A stretch of 64,000 nt of DNA from the NCBI RefSeq assembly GCF_000711695.1, contig NW_013546989.1, forward strand, positions 1-64,000, given 5' to 3'. Source of the DNA: Tilletiaria anomala UBC 951 (Eukaryota; Basidiomycota; Exobasidiomycetes; Georgefischeriales; Tilletiariaceae). A program made the position numbers and the translations under genes. Under the pieces are notes generated by a model, which saw only the letters and a program-made list of their open reading frames with translations, was not told the origin of the DNA and searched no databases. Position 1 is the first letter of the stretch; each line of letters begins with the position of its first letter. Positions 11,459 to 24,556 of this stretch are shown here, in pieces.

Positions 11459-13342
11459 ATGGCGGGCCACGCGGTCCTAGAGGCTACGCCTTTGCTTCAG
11501 AGTCTAACATCTCATGATGATAGGGACACGGCGACGGGTTTGTCTGGCCAGTCCTTGCCAGCCATCGAGCAAGCTTACGATGCAAATGCAGGGACAATCC
11601 CACTTCTGGGTTTCTGGAGCGCTACCGCACTCGTCGTCGGGCGGATAGTAGGTGCAGGTATCTTCTCGACGCCTGGCGTCATTGCCGACTCTGTCGGATC
11701 CGTTGGCGCATCTCTTCTCTGCTGGTGCATCGGCGCGCTGGCTGCCTTTTGCGGCGTGAGTTCGTCACAGGCAACCCCGTCCTCCCGATGTGTGATACTT
11801 ACTCTTGAGCTGTATATACTACAGCTTTTTGTTTGGTTGGAGTGGGCAACGCACTATCCTATGAATGGTGGCGACAAGGTGTACCTTGAAGTACGTGTTC
11901 AGTCAATGACCAAAATCCGAGGCAGTAAGGTGACCGTTCCAACCACACTTTCAGAAAGCATATCCTCAGCCACCTGGTCTCACTGCCTACGTCTTTGCCG
12001 CACGGGCCCTATTGCTCGGCGCGACACCGTCAGCATGCGTCATTTTCAGTAGCAATATGCAAGATGCGTTTGCTTTGGACGCGGGGCCAGCGCTCCAAAA
12101 AGGCATTGCAGTGGCGGCATTGACGTAAGGATCTAGCAACTATATATCATCGCCCTGCGAAAGCTGATTTTTTCCCATCTCATTGGAACAACAGCACCAT
12201 TTGCCTGATGCATGGCCTCTTTCCACAACTTGGACTGCATATCATGTGAGCGCCTCATCTGAGCAGTGAGATTCGTTCTACACTTGAAGTTTGACGCTCG
12301 ACCACTGGTTGTCTTCGTCCAGGAACACCGTCACGGCGCTCAAGGTGGTCATATTGACCATTGTGGTGCTCGTAGGCGTGGCCGTGTTAACAGGACACAC
12401 AAGAATACAGAACCCAGGCACAAATTTGCAGCCCAACAAGCTGTTTGAAGGTACACACATGAGTGGAGCTCTTTGGGCGTCTGCGCTTTTCAAGACATTT
12501 AACAGCTTCAGTGGATGGACCAATGCGTCTTTCGTACTGGGCGAGGTCAGGGACGCCCGTCGCACAATGGTCCGCAGCTCTCTTCTAGGTCTCTCTCTCT
12601 GCACTGTGCTTTATCTGCTTGTCAACGTCGCTTACTTTAGCGCCATACCAAAAGACGAGCTCACCAAGACGATCGCAGTGGCTGGCCTTTTTGCAAAGAA
12701 AGTTTTCGGCTCCTTGGCGGAGAAAGTCGCATGCCTTTGCATAGCGATGAGCGCGCTCGGTAACGTTATTACCATCACCTACACCGCGTCAAGGGTCCTC
12801 GTCGAGATCGCACGCGAAGGAATTCTTCCTGCGCAGGTCGCGTCTAAGTGGCCGCGCAATTCGCCGCTAATTGCTCTGTGTGTGCATTGGCTTCCAGCAA
12901 TGCTGACCATTGTCTTGCCGCCGCCGGGGAAGATCGCGTACGGGCTCATTCTCGACATTGAAGGCTACACCGTAGAGGTCTTCTATTTGGCCATCACGCT
13001 CGGTCTTTTTGCCATGAGGGCGCGAGCTTGGGAAACGGCGAGCATTTCGAAGGAGGTGTTCCGCTGCTGGAACCCGTTTGCATTCATTTTCGCGGCGATT
13101 GCAGTCTGGATGGTTATCATTCCTTGGGCGCCGCCATCTCACACAACGTCGTCACTTCCATACTGGGCCGCGCCGGCATGTGGCTTGTGCATCCTTCTCA
13201 TCGGCGCAGGTACATGTCCCTTTCCACGCGTTGATATTCTTGTTGTGTTGACAATGCGCCTGCCTCCTCCGCAGCTGCTTGGCGACTTCTTGGACCACCT
13301 CTACCTCGTAGCATTAGGATCGCAGTCGACCCACATGAGTAG
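11459..13342 (+). CDS. Mup1/Mup3-like amino-acid permease (APC/LAT type)
   Basis: Plasma-membrane amino-acid transporter of the APC superfamily, closest in pattern to fungal high-affinity methionine permeases. Exons: 11459-11755, 11825-11890, 11955-12124, 12195-12245, 12323-13209, 13275-13342, making 512 residues with consistent phases. Seen: a polar N-tail of about 50 residues, then the unwound helix-1 signature GRIVGAGIFSTPG, the exon-spanning LEWATHYPMNGGDKVYLE that matches the LEFG-x-LPRxGGEKxYLE motif of the family, and repeated 20-residue hydrophobic helices through exon 5, including SALFKTFNSFSGWTNASFVL in the conserved gate region. Length is slightly short of yeast Mup1 (574). The start is the ATG at 11459, in frame just before the N-tail. 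The stop lies 125 bases from the convergent glutathione reductase stop. Substrate preference is inferred from family only. Confidence 0.9.
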
Positions 13343-13467
13343 AGATAGATCACAAGCAAGTATTTCATCTCCCTTGGATCGCCATGTGCCCCCAGCATAC
13401 CGGAGGCGATCCACATTAAATGCATCCGAATGCCGCACCTGATTCAAAATGTAGTCTACATGATCTC

Positions 13468-15471
<2,004 letters not shown>

Positions 15472-15483
15472 AGATCGATGAGG

Positions 15484-15496
15484 AACTATATATATC
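15484..15496 (-). promoter_or_regulatory. TATA-like tract upstream of GLR1
   Basis: On the minus strand an ATATATATA tract lies about 15-25 bases upstream of the ATG at 15471, with a second TTTATAT tract near 15538-15545. If the nearer one sets transcription, the messenger could begin downstream of the upstream ATG and yield mainly the cytosolic form. Position is the only evidence. Confidence 0.25.
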
Positions 15497-16224
15497 ATCA
15501 CAGCAAGGAAGCGCAGCCTCGAATGACGATGGCGCGACGATATAAAGACGGGCGGATGCCATCAAAGGCCGAGCGGAGGGATCCGAATTGAGAAAATCGC
15601 CGGGGACTGGTGGGCGACGCGGCGGCGCCAGCTAAAGTCCGGATCTCGAAGCACGCCTTGACCGACGCACAACACAACGCAATTCATCACCTTCTCCTTT
15701 GCCGCAGTGCGCAACCTCACCCATCCTTTCCAATTGCTCTGGACAAAGGGTTCGCACGTCTGCCACAAGCAGAAGAAGGCAGCTGGTGGTGCAAAAACAT
15801 ACATGGGCCTCTTAAGTCGATGAGGGCGTGCCGCACGGAACCGAGGTGGACCGCTGCCGGAGCTTAGACGAGAAACTCCGCTCGGGGTTTCCTTTTTGAA
15901 ACGGCTTCAGCGCTCATACACAAGGACACTCAATCTGGCAGCAGCGGTGGCATGGCACAAGGATCAAGTACAATATACATTTTGGGGAGACAAGGTAAAA
16001 GCAAGGGCGATAAGTAGGCACGCGCGCGCGGCGCGTTACGGATACAGTAGTGTCGAATGAATCTCAAGAAACGATGCGCCAATTACATTTTTTCCGCAGA
16101 GTGAGCGCAGGCGAGAGGAAAAGTGGGAGATACGGCATCCGAGTCTTGGCGCTTTGCGCGCCAAGTGTAGGGCGAAAAAGCGTCCAGCAACGACGCGGGT
16201 GGAGGCTCCAAATGGCTGAAGGAA
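15497..16224. other. Intergenic spacer
   Basis: About 730 bases between the GLR1 start and the stop of the next minus-strand gene. It contains the second TATA-like tract (15538-15545) and a short CG-alternating run near 16021-16033. No supported coding region. Confidence 0.5.
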
Positions 16225-18198
16225 CTAGCAGACACGACGAGCGGACGCCGAGCGCCAGGTGTCGCCAAAGTAATCCGGCATGACGCTTCGATTGCGCCCA
16301 GCACCAATCATGACACCGACGCCGACACCGACACCGCAGCTCCCGCTGACTGAGAATGGCGTGCCGAGGCGCGCGCGCGAGCTGGAGGGCGACAGTGAGA
16401 AGGACATGGACCGTCGCGTGGGTGAGTGCAAATGCGAGGAGGACGAGGCGCTGGATCCGCTGCACGACCTGTCGACACTGCTCATGGTAAAAACGCCAAA
16501 GCTGCTGCTCGCGCCCGCGGCGGAGATGCCGTCGGAGTGTCTCACATGGGCGCTCGTGTTGGGGCTCGAGTAGGCGCGGCCGCGTTTCGCAGGCGACATC
16601 TGTTCTTGTGTCGGAGTCTGCACACCAGAGGAGAGCAGTTGCTTGCTGCTGCTGTGTGGCTTCGGGTGGAAGGGGGTTCCAGCGGAGCCACCGGTCATGT
16701 TGATACCGAGTCCGATGGGCCCGCCAAACGCGAGCAAAGAAGGGGGGCATGGCGATAGAGCCGAGGGGGCGGACCCGTGATCCCGCGCTTTCGGAATGCG
16801 ATCGGAGGAAGCACTGGCACAGTTCGTACGAAGGGAAGCGGCGCGGGATGCCGAGGCCGCAGCTTCCGCGGCACGAACATTGATGCTGCTCTTGGAGCCT
16901 AGCTGCCACGGCAGAGAGGGTCGAACAGTGTGATTGGCGCTCGCGCTGCAGCAGCTGCCGCCGCCGCTGCTGCTGCTGCTGCTCGCGTTGGCTGTGTTGG
17001 CGGCGCCGTAGCAGCTCGAAGCGACGCTGCTGTCTGCGTCGCTTGTGGTGCTTGCAGCGTCCCCATCCGCCGGGGGGCGGTTCGTCGTTGTCGATCGGGC
17101 GAGCGTCAGGACGGACGGGATGTAGATCGCGGCGTCGTGCGGCTGCAGCGGGCGGGTCGCCTGCGCCGCCGCCGCTGCGCGTTTGGCTTTGGAGCGGGTG
17201 CAGGACGCGGGAGAATGTGAGGAATTTGTGATATGCGGCGTGCTAGAGCGCTCGACGGTGCTCGGGGGCGACATGGTCGGGTCTGCCAGGAAGGACGGAG
17301 GGGAAGAAGCGCTAAGCGAGTCGGCCAGCGACGGCGTCCAGGGCGATGGCGACCTGGTAGAGAATGAAGCCCAGTGGGATGGCTGCTGCGAGGAAGATGG
17401 CGCTCGGATTATCTGCGAGAGCGCGGCGGAGCATTGTGCGAGCCACGCCCTGGACTTGCTTTCCGGGTCTCGGCCGCCAGTAGCAGGCAAGAAGCGCGTC
17501 TCCTCGGCGGCGGCGCCCTGCTGTGTGTGCATTTGGACGACAGCCTGTGCGTCCGCAGGATTCACCATGGTATTGAAAGCGGTGAGATGTTTGCGAGAGA
17601 GGGAGTGCCCGTTGCCGACGCTCGAGGTGGACTCAACGGGTGAAGGAAGCGGGAAGCTCTCGAAGCGGTCGCTCTGCTGCAGCAGCGGCGCAGCGGGTGA
17701 CAGCAGTGAGCTGCGATCCTCGGACGAGGTGACGCTGCTTGCGCGTGGTAGAGTGCGGCTGGGAATTTTGCATCGCAGAGTATTTGCGCGGCGACCGTGA
17801 GAGACCGAGTTGTCTGTATCGCTGCTGCTCGGCTCTGCGCTCTCAGCAGCAGCAGCAGCGGCGCCATGTTGGCTCGACTTCTTGCGCTTGTGATTCTGCT
17901 CGCCTCTCTGGCGTTTTGGTGCGGGTGGTACGCCGCCGGTGGCGGCCCATGGATGATTCTGACAGGCATTGGCCTCGGGGGTCCTGGGCAGTGCTTGCTG
18001 CAGGCTGAGGGTGCTGAAGGCGTCTGCTGCGCATGCATCCACTTCGGCCGTCGGCGTGACATGCCTACCGCTGCGGAAGCCGAGGTGCAGCTGCGGCAAG
18101 CGGTCGACGAAGCTGGCGCGGGCCATGGTGGCCGAGCTGCTTGTGTGCGGAGACTCGAGCTGCTGCTGCTGTTGCTTGGGGCGAGTTGCAGATGTCAT
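16225..18198 (-). CDS. Serine/alanine-rich disordered protein, unknown
   Basis: A single open frame of 657 residues from the ATG at 18198 (the open frame continues upstream but without another ATG). The whole protein is low complexity: poly-Gln near residue 10, poly-Ala, several poly-Ser runs, Pro/Ser-rich segments and a Gly-Val repeat near the C-terminus (VGVGVGV). A basic cluster PKRQRG followed by KRKKSS around residues 85-100 looks like a nuclear localisation signal. No folded domain, signal peptide or membrane helix is visible, and I do not recognise the family. Its length, strand bias of stops and an ordered C-terminal end (MPDYFGDTWR) make it more than a GC-rich accident. It may be a regulatory or scaffold protein; that is only inference from composition. 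Confidence 0.65.
   Translation of the reverse strand: MTSATRPKQQQQQLESPHTSSSATMARASFVDRLPQLHLGFRSGRHVTPTAEVDACAADAFSTLSLQQALPRTPEANACQNHPWAATGGVPPAPKRQRGEQNHKRKKSSQHGAAAAAAESAEPSSSDTDNSVSHGRRANTLRCKIPSRTLPRASSVTSSEDRSSLLSPAAPLLQQSDRFESFPLPSPVESTSSVGNGHSLSRKHLTAFNTMVNPADAQAVVQMHTQQGAAAEETRFLPATGGRDPESKSRAWLAQCSAALSQIIRAPSSSQQPSHWASFSTRSPSPWTPSLADSLSASSPPSFLADPTMSPPSTVERSSTPHITNSSHSPASCTRSKAKRAAAAAQATRPLQPHDAAIYIPSVLTLARSTTTNRPPADGDAASTTSDADSSVASSCYGAANTANASSSSSSGGGSCCSASANHTVRPSLPWQLGSKSSINVRAAEAAASASRAASLRTNCASASSDRIPKARDHGSAPSALSPCPPSLLAFGGPIGLGINMTGGSAGTPFHPKPHSSSKQLLSSGVQTPTQEQMSPAKRGRAYSSPNTSAHVRHSDGISAAGASSSFGVFTMSSVDRSCSGSSASSSSHLHSPTRRSMSFSLSPSSSRARLGTPFSVSGSCGVGVGVGVMIGAGRNRSVMPDYFGDTWRSASARRVC
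16938..16987. repeat. CTG/CCG trinucleotide run in coding sequence
   Basis: Imperfect CTG and CCG triplets. On the minus strand they encode the Ser/Gly run SSSSSSGGGS of the disordered protein. Such runs mutate in length easily. Confidence 0.7.
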
Positions 18199-20120
18199 GA
18201 GGGTGAATGTGGGTGTATATGTTTGCGGAGAGTCGTGGTTGGTGTTTAGAGAACCGGAAGAGGTGGTGGATGCATCGAAAGTTGCCAGTCTCGTTGGTAT
18301 GTGCAAGCTTTTAAAGTATCTCGACCTCAGCCAACGCAAAGGGGAGCACAAAGGGATGTCCTGCACGCGTCCATATCCATGCCCCTCGCCCCCTCAATGG
18401 CGGCCATATCCACAAAGCGAACCATTTGTGATGTGGATGCTAATGCCGATGCGGATGGATTTGTTTGCTTGTTCTGGCCTGTGCCTCGAGGATGCATCCA
18501 GCTCGGATGAACCTCTAATTCCCTCTCTGTGGCTGTGACTGTGGCTGTGGCTGCTGCACGATTCACCCTGTTCGACGGACACAGTGTCTTTGGCGGCATA
18601 GTAAGCCGGGACAGGATTGACCGTGCTGCCGCTGCACCGTAGATCAGCCTGCACGAGCCGGCATTCTCTGATGCCCTGAACCAGCACGCAGAACGCGTCG
18701 CGGCCCGCGCGACAAAACGCGTGTCTTACCCCGCTCCCCGATCGAGCGATCGAGCGATTGCGCGTCGCCCCCGATCACCCACACCCCCAAAGCCAGACCC
18801 CAGACATAACCCACTGCTTGGCTGCTGCTTGGCTGCGTCTGGCTCGCACGTTTGCCCGCTTTCGCGTCTTGTCCCCTTTGTAGCCTGGATTCGCACACAC
18901 CGCCGCATGGCAGACACGGTGTGTACACGTAAATTGTCCATCACACACGCACTCTGATCGCAGGTGTCATAGAAGCATCCGCTCGACGCAGAGCTTCGAC
19001 GACCGCCGCAGGGCCTGCGCCAAGAAACGAGCTCTAGTTGGTCATCCATGATCTGTCGCCTTCCTCCAACCGCACCGCACATCATCACCTTCTTCATCAA
19101 AGTCGGCAGCGGAGAGTCGGCAAGGCGGAAATTGCTAGGGAGCATAGGCGCATTGAGGCGCGAAATAGACGCGCAACCAAGCGATCACAGAACTAGGCCA
19201 AAGGCTTAGGGTTGCCGGTAGAGACGGGGATGCAAGGCTAGGCAGAGTGAAGTCCGCCTGGGGCTTCACACTACGAATCTTGGAATAGATGCCAGTTTAA
19301 ATCCATGCACCGCCACGCCACCCGGCAATTGACAACACACACCGCTGCTCAAAGCAAGTCTGCTGATGATGACTTGCAGCGAACGCCGAGGAAGCTGCCG
19401 AGGCTCGAGTGGACCTTGTCACTGAATGTGACAGGAATGCGCCAATGCCTCCATCACGATGCTATCATCAACATCACTACCGAAAGCGCCTGGTTCGGCC
19501 TAGCTGCGAACAGGGTAGCGTGCTAGACTATTTCACAGACGCACACTCCATACGACATGACATACATAGATCGCCTGTTGAGGCTCAACTAGGATATGCT
19601 GATGTCTTTCGTGAACAAACACACTCGAGACCGAGCTGGAGAGACTCGCCCCTCGCGTGGAATTGGAGCGGCAGAACAACAGTTGTCCTTTGTCGATCGT
19701 CACGTCCATCTTCACTCGACTCTATAAAAGTAACTTTCAACAGGACAGAATGTTCATCCAGCTTGGTCTTCATCGGCTCTCTTCAAATCAGCGTCCTTTG
19801 TGACGCAAGAGAGGTAAAAGCGTGTAACGCTCTGAGAAGGAGATGCTTTGGTTATGGTATTCAGTGCCGACGACGCGCTCTCCAGCGCTGCACTCAGACG
19901 ACATTTCGCTTGCTGCCATCATAATGCGAAGCACGCTTTGCAATGCACTGGAGCAGAATCTGGGGGAGACAGGTTTACAGTAGACACGCGCATATCTTCG
20001 TATGCTTGTCTTCGAATGGATGGATTGCACACGCGCAAGGGAAAGGGATACATGCTCCGCTCGCACCGTGCTGCCGCCATTCCGTTCGACAGACAGCCGC
20101 ATGCGAAAGCGAAAAGATGA
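18199..20120. other. 1.9-kb gap upstream of the disordered-protein gene
   Basis: Lies between the start of the disordered-protein gene and the stop of NOC3. It includes a short CTGTGG-type repeat at about 18526-18555. Open frames here are short and lack recognisable motifs. It should hold the promoter and leader of the minus gene at 18198 and the NOC3 3' region; nothing else is supported. Confidence 0.5.
18526..18555. repeat. Short CTGTGG/CTGTGA tandem repeat
   Basis: About five imperfect six-base units (CTGTGG, CTGTGA) in the region upstream of the disordered-protein gene. Confidence 0.6.
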
Positions 20121-23100
20121 TCAATTTTGGACCTCTACAGTGGCGAGCAACTGCTTGACCTCCTCGCGCACATCTGCATTGCCGCTCTTGCGCAGCACCT
20201 CGATCTCCCACGCGCTCACGCCGCACGCGAGCGGCCGCACGGCGTCGACATTGTCGCCGACGCCGTCGAAGCGTCCGTCGCGCGCGCGGTCTTCGCCATC
20301 GAACAGGGCGCCGAGGCGAGCGTCGCGCGCGAGCATTACCTTGATCATCCGCAGCGCCCGGATCACGCTCGTCGGCGATGACCAGTGCAGGCTGCAGCCG
20401 AGCAACCGTTTGGCAAACGCCGCGGCACGCTCTGATGGCACGCTGCTCGCGCGCGGGCGCAGTAGCAGCAGCTCCAACGCCCGGAAGAGCAGATCGGCGC
20501 TGCTGCGCAGATGTTGCTGCTGCTCTTGTTGCTTCTTGCCGGAGGCGCCACGCGGTATCGGCGCTTCGTCCACGCCGGTCGTCATGCTGACCTGCAGCAT
20601 CACACCGTACAGGTGCGACGCAAAGTCTGACAGGTCGATGTTGAGCGCTTCACCCTGGCCGGACAGGAGTTCGAAAGCAGTGACGAGGCACAGCAGAGAG
20701 TCGCGCAGGCCCCTTCGGGCGCCACTCAGCTGTGCGTCCCCATCGCCATCCCCAGCATCGGCCGCAGCAGCCTCGCGTGGGTCCTGCCGACTGACTGCAG
20801 CCTTGCGCGCCCGTGCGACGTGCTCGCGTAGCACGGCGAGCAGGTCGCGGAAAAAGTCGACGTTGATACGGTGCGCATACAGCGCCAGGCCCTCCATCGC
20901 AGATCCGAGTAAGGTGGACGAGACAGTCGGCGACTTGAGGATGGCAAAGTAGAGGACAAAGAGGAGCTTGAGGGTCTCCGTTTGCTGTACAAAGAGGGAT
21001 AGGATCGTGAGCAGGGGCAGGAGTTTGGGCGCTTGCTTGAGAGTGAATGAGCATGCTACAACTCACATTGCGCTCGCGCTCTTCCAAATCGATTGTCGCG
21101 TCAGCCTCGCGCATCTCCTTTTCGATCTCGCGAATCTCGCGCATCTTCTTGACATCCTTCTTGCTCAAGTGCTGAGCGGTACCTTTGCGCACATCTGCAG
21201 CCTTGGTCTTGCGCCCGCGAGACTGGCTTCCCTTCCCACCGGCGTCTTCGCCGCCGCCGCCACCGCCTCGGTCGGCAGTGGTGGTGGATGCGCGCTTGCG
21301 GCCGAGTTCATCCTTCAGCCGCAGATGAAGGAGGATGTCGAGGACGTTGGCGTGCACATTGTACCTGCGCTCCTTGATCATGCGGTGCAGCAGCCGGACT
21401 ACCTCGAGGCTGACGTCTCCCGCCGCGTCCTGGCGCAGCAGCTGCGTCAGCGTCGATGCGCACAGCACGCAATCTGCGTCCCATGCCGTAGATAGCGAGG
21501 AAGGGGGTCGTGAAAGGCGCGAGACGATCGTGCGAATGATGTTGGTACGGTAGTTGAAGTGCGGCGCACGCAGCAGCAGCATCGTCATCGCCTTCAGCGC
21601 GATTGACGAGAGCTCATGCTTGCCTGTAAGCGAAAAAAAAATCGTCGTTTTGCCTCAGCCTCCCCTTCAGCAAAGCCTGGCGTTTTCGTCAGTCGTGCAC
21701 TCACTCTTGATGAGCCGTTCACACGCCTCGAGGAACGCGCGATATACTTCAATGATCCCCTGTTCGAATTCACGGCGCCGCTTGATGTCCTGACTGACTT
21801 TTTCTTCCTTTTCAGCGTCCGTCAGCGGACGGATGCGGTACCCAGGTAGGATGTCCGAGTACACAGCCATCAAGGAAAAGATGGCTGCTGCGCGTATACC
21901 CAGGTCTACGGGCAGCGCAGACGTGGAGGAAGACTCTTCGCTGTCAGAGCCGCTCGTCTCTTCACCTTTTCCCTTGCCCGCCTTGGCGCTGCTTTTGCTG
22001 TTCGCTTTGACCTCGTTCATCGTATCCGGCGCGCTTTGCAAATGGGGAGGCCGCTTGATCCTGACGCTCATAAAGACGGCCATGCGCTTCAAGAACCCCA
22101 GGCCGGCAACCTCGGGGTCGGCGATGACGTTCTGCGCGAGGTGTGCAATCTGCTCGCGTGCCGCTGTGACGCGCCTGCTGCGCGGCTGCAACTGCATGAC
22201 GGCGTATGGCGCGAGAAGGCCGAAGCGGTTGCTCGTTGTAATGTCCGACGTCGGTGGCAGCGCTTGCCGCTGTGCATTGGACGATGACTTTCCTCGGACG
22301 TCGCTCTCCGATTCCGACTCGGAGTCCTCATCGTCATCCTTTGACGCCCGAACAACGCGACTCGCGCCTGTTGCACTGACCTTGCTCCCATCCTGATCAT
22401 CGTCGTCGCAATCTTCGTCACCACCGCCAGCAATCCATCCATCGTCGCCTCGAACGGGCAGCCGCACCTTTTTGGCCCGCTTGGCCTTCTCGAGCTCCTC
22501 TTCCTTGCGCTTGCGTTTGCTTTGCGCCGCGACTCTGCGCGCGAACTCATCTTCGCGCTGGTCGTCGTCCGTAGAGGGATCCGAGTCGCCATCCTCTACA
22601 CTCGATTGCGAATCAGATTCTTCATCTTCCTCTGAGCCGCTCAAAAGATCTTCGTCACCAGAAACGTCGTCATCCTCCATTTCGTCCAGTTCACTGAGAC
22701 TACCCATGCTCAGATCGTCATTTTCATCCTCAAAGTCGTCATAGTCCTCCGATCCTGACTCTTGCTCCTTGACCTTGGCAACAGTGGCGGTTCCATTGAG
22801 CTTAGCCATCTGCTTCATCTCCTCCCTCTGTCGCTTTTTCTCTTCTTTCTTGAGTCGTGCTTGTTCGGAGCGGGATCTGCGGCATGGCAGGACAAAGCAC
22901 AACATGACGTGACGTGTCAGTACCCAGCGCAAACTCCTGTCTAGGATCAAGGCCCAAAAAAGGCATATGACTCACGTGCCGATCGCGTTGGCATCGAGGG
23001 AAGTGAGGAAGGATAGGTTGGGAACTGTTTTGGGTGTTCGGGCAGTAGATGGACCCGCTGTCCCGGATGGGCCATCCTGGTCCATCTCGCTGCTGCTCTC

Positions 23101-23427
23101 GTCTTCGCTGGCACTTTCGCTGCCGCTACTTTCCCCATCGCCAATCATGTCTTGAGCATCGAGCAAGTCCCCGTCGCTACTGTCCTCATCGTCTTCGTCA
23201 TCATCTCCGGCTGCCCTTCCGTCGCCGTTGGCGCTGCCGAACTCCGCGTCTGTAGCCCTGGCCTTGCCCTTTTCCATCTTTGGAAGCTTGGGCATCGGGA
23301 TGATCGGAGCCGGTCCGCGCATTTTCTTCTTAGGCTTCTGGCTCTTCTTCTGAATCTGGTCAGCGGCCCCGCCATGCGCCTTGCTGGGATCGCCACGGTA
23401 GCCTCTGCGAGGTGCTGATCGCGCCAT
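20121..23427 (-). CDS. NOC3: Nucleolar complex protein 3 (Noc3)
   Basis: Ribosome large-subunit maturation and transport factor that pairs with Noc2; yeast Noc3 also takes part in replication licensing (family knowledge). Exons: 22976-23427, 21705-22876, 21067-21623, 20121-20984, giving 1014 residues with consistent phases. Introns are 22877-22975, 21624-21704 and 20985-21066. Seen: a basic N-terminus, about 300 residues of acidic Ser/Asp/Glu repeats and Lys-rich coiled segments, then the conserved core around AREQIAHLAQNVIADPEVAG, DILPGYRIRPLTDAEKEEKV and REFEQGIIEVYRAFLEACER. Next come LIKSKHELSSIALKAM across the second intron, and a Noc C-terminal helical domain with KDVKKMREIREIEKEMREA, QTETLKLLFVLYFAILKSP and LYAHRINVDFF. 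A Gly/Ser/Lys-rich insert sits in exon 3. Longer than yeast Noc3 (663) because of the acidic N-half. Confidence 0.95.
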
Positions 23428-24556
23428 GGTGGTTGCACAGTCGCGCCGCTTGCAGGCTGCCGGTTGTCAAGGGAGTAGAGCAAATTAGCGCACCGCGCTG
23501 TCAAGGGTTTGCCGCGCCGCCGGAGTTAGTCGGAAACGAATGCACTCTGTCTTGAGTCCCTGATACTAGTAAGCAGCACGAGGAGAGGAAACCATGCACT
23601 GTGCCGCCGCCTAACAGTTGGTGGGAGAGTTCAAGCGAGAAGAGAATTAAGGCAGAAGGAGCTCATTCAATTGCCTTAGGGAGAAGAGAGAGAAAAGCAG
23701 AGCGCACCAGCGATAAAGCAACCCTAGCAAACACGGAACACGGGACACGGAACAATGTTGATTCTTTCTTTTGCAATGCTTCCAAAAAGAAAAGACGAGT
23801 CTAAACGGGGTGACTTCGCGCGACGCGCAACGACCAGTTCCGCCCACTGTTCCAGTTCGCTTCATGCTCTTGAGTGGGCTTGGCAGTGGGGCACTGCAGG
23901 GCAGTATGTTTGCGTGTTGGCAAAGGGCTGGACTGGCTGCGTGCCTGCCAAAGTGCTTGGCAAATCTTCTAGCCAGTGCTTACTGCAGTGAGAGCCCAGC
24001 CCGCTCGTGTCTCTTCTTCCACTCGACTCAATCTCATTCTTGCATGGCGCACCTGCCCAGTTACCAGATTGCAATCACATGGGCGTCACCGCTCGCAACC
24101 AGCCAGGTAGCTCAAGAGGAGACCTGCCTGCTGGGGCTGCTGGCGTCATCAGTATGATGACCACAACACCGCACTGGTTACAGCGGACAGGCGTTGGACC
24201 ATGTGCTTGCGCCCTCCTGTTCAGCCTGTACAATGTGTTCTCCGTGTCCTCTCTCGCGCTCTCGTTTTCCTATGGCCCTTTCTCCTCCCACCATCAGCCT
24301 CCTCCCCTAAGCGGCTTGCCTCTTTGTCCTTCCAAGTCCATCCATCACCTTGATTCGAGACGCTCAGCATTATCCTTCCTTTCCTTTGCTCCCCTATGCA
24401 CCCAACTTCGTCCGGCTTCATATCCTTCACATCCCTTCCATCGCCTTGCCCAAACCTGAATTTCGAATCGTCACGCTCCCTTCCATTATCGCTCCTTGAC
24501 GAGCACATTTGATCGTATTGCTCCCGCCGGCCGAAGATCTCGCACGGTTCACAACC
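23428..24556. other. Divergent promoter region, NOC3 / chitin deacetylase
   Basis: 1.1 kb separating two genes transcribed away from each other. Pyrimidine-rich tracts fill 24230-24500, as is common in fungal leaders just before the ATG at 24557. No coding region is supported. Confidence 0.5.

Noticed and set aside
18199-18366. Upstream extension of the disordered protein
   Set aside because: The frame is open but starts without ATG, so the ATG at 18198 was used.
19409-19924. 171-codon plus-strand frame
   Set aside because: No ATG-proximal context, Cys/Arg/Ser-rich chance composition and no recognisable domain.
20002-20952. 316-codon plus-strand frame
   Set aside because: Mirror of NOC3 exon 4 on the opposite strand; Ser/Arg-rich shadow typical of GC-rich coding DNA.
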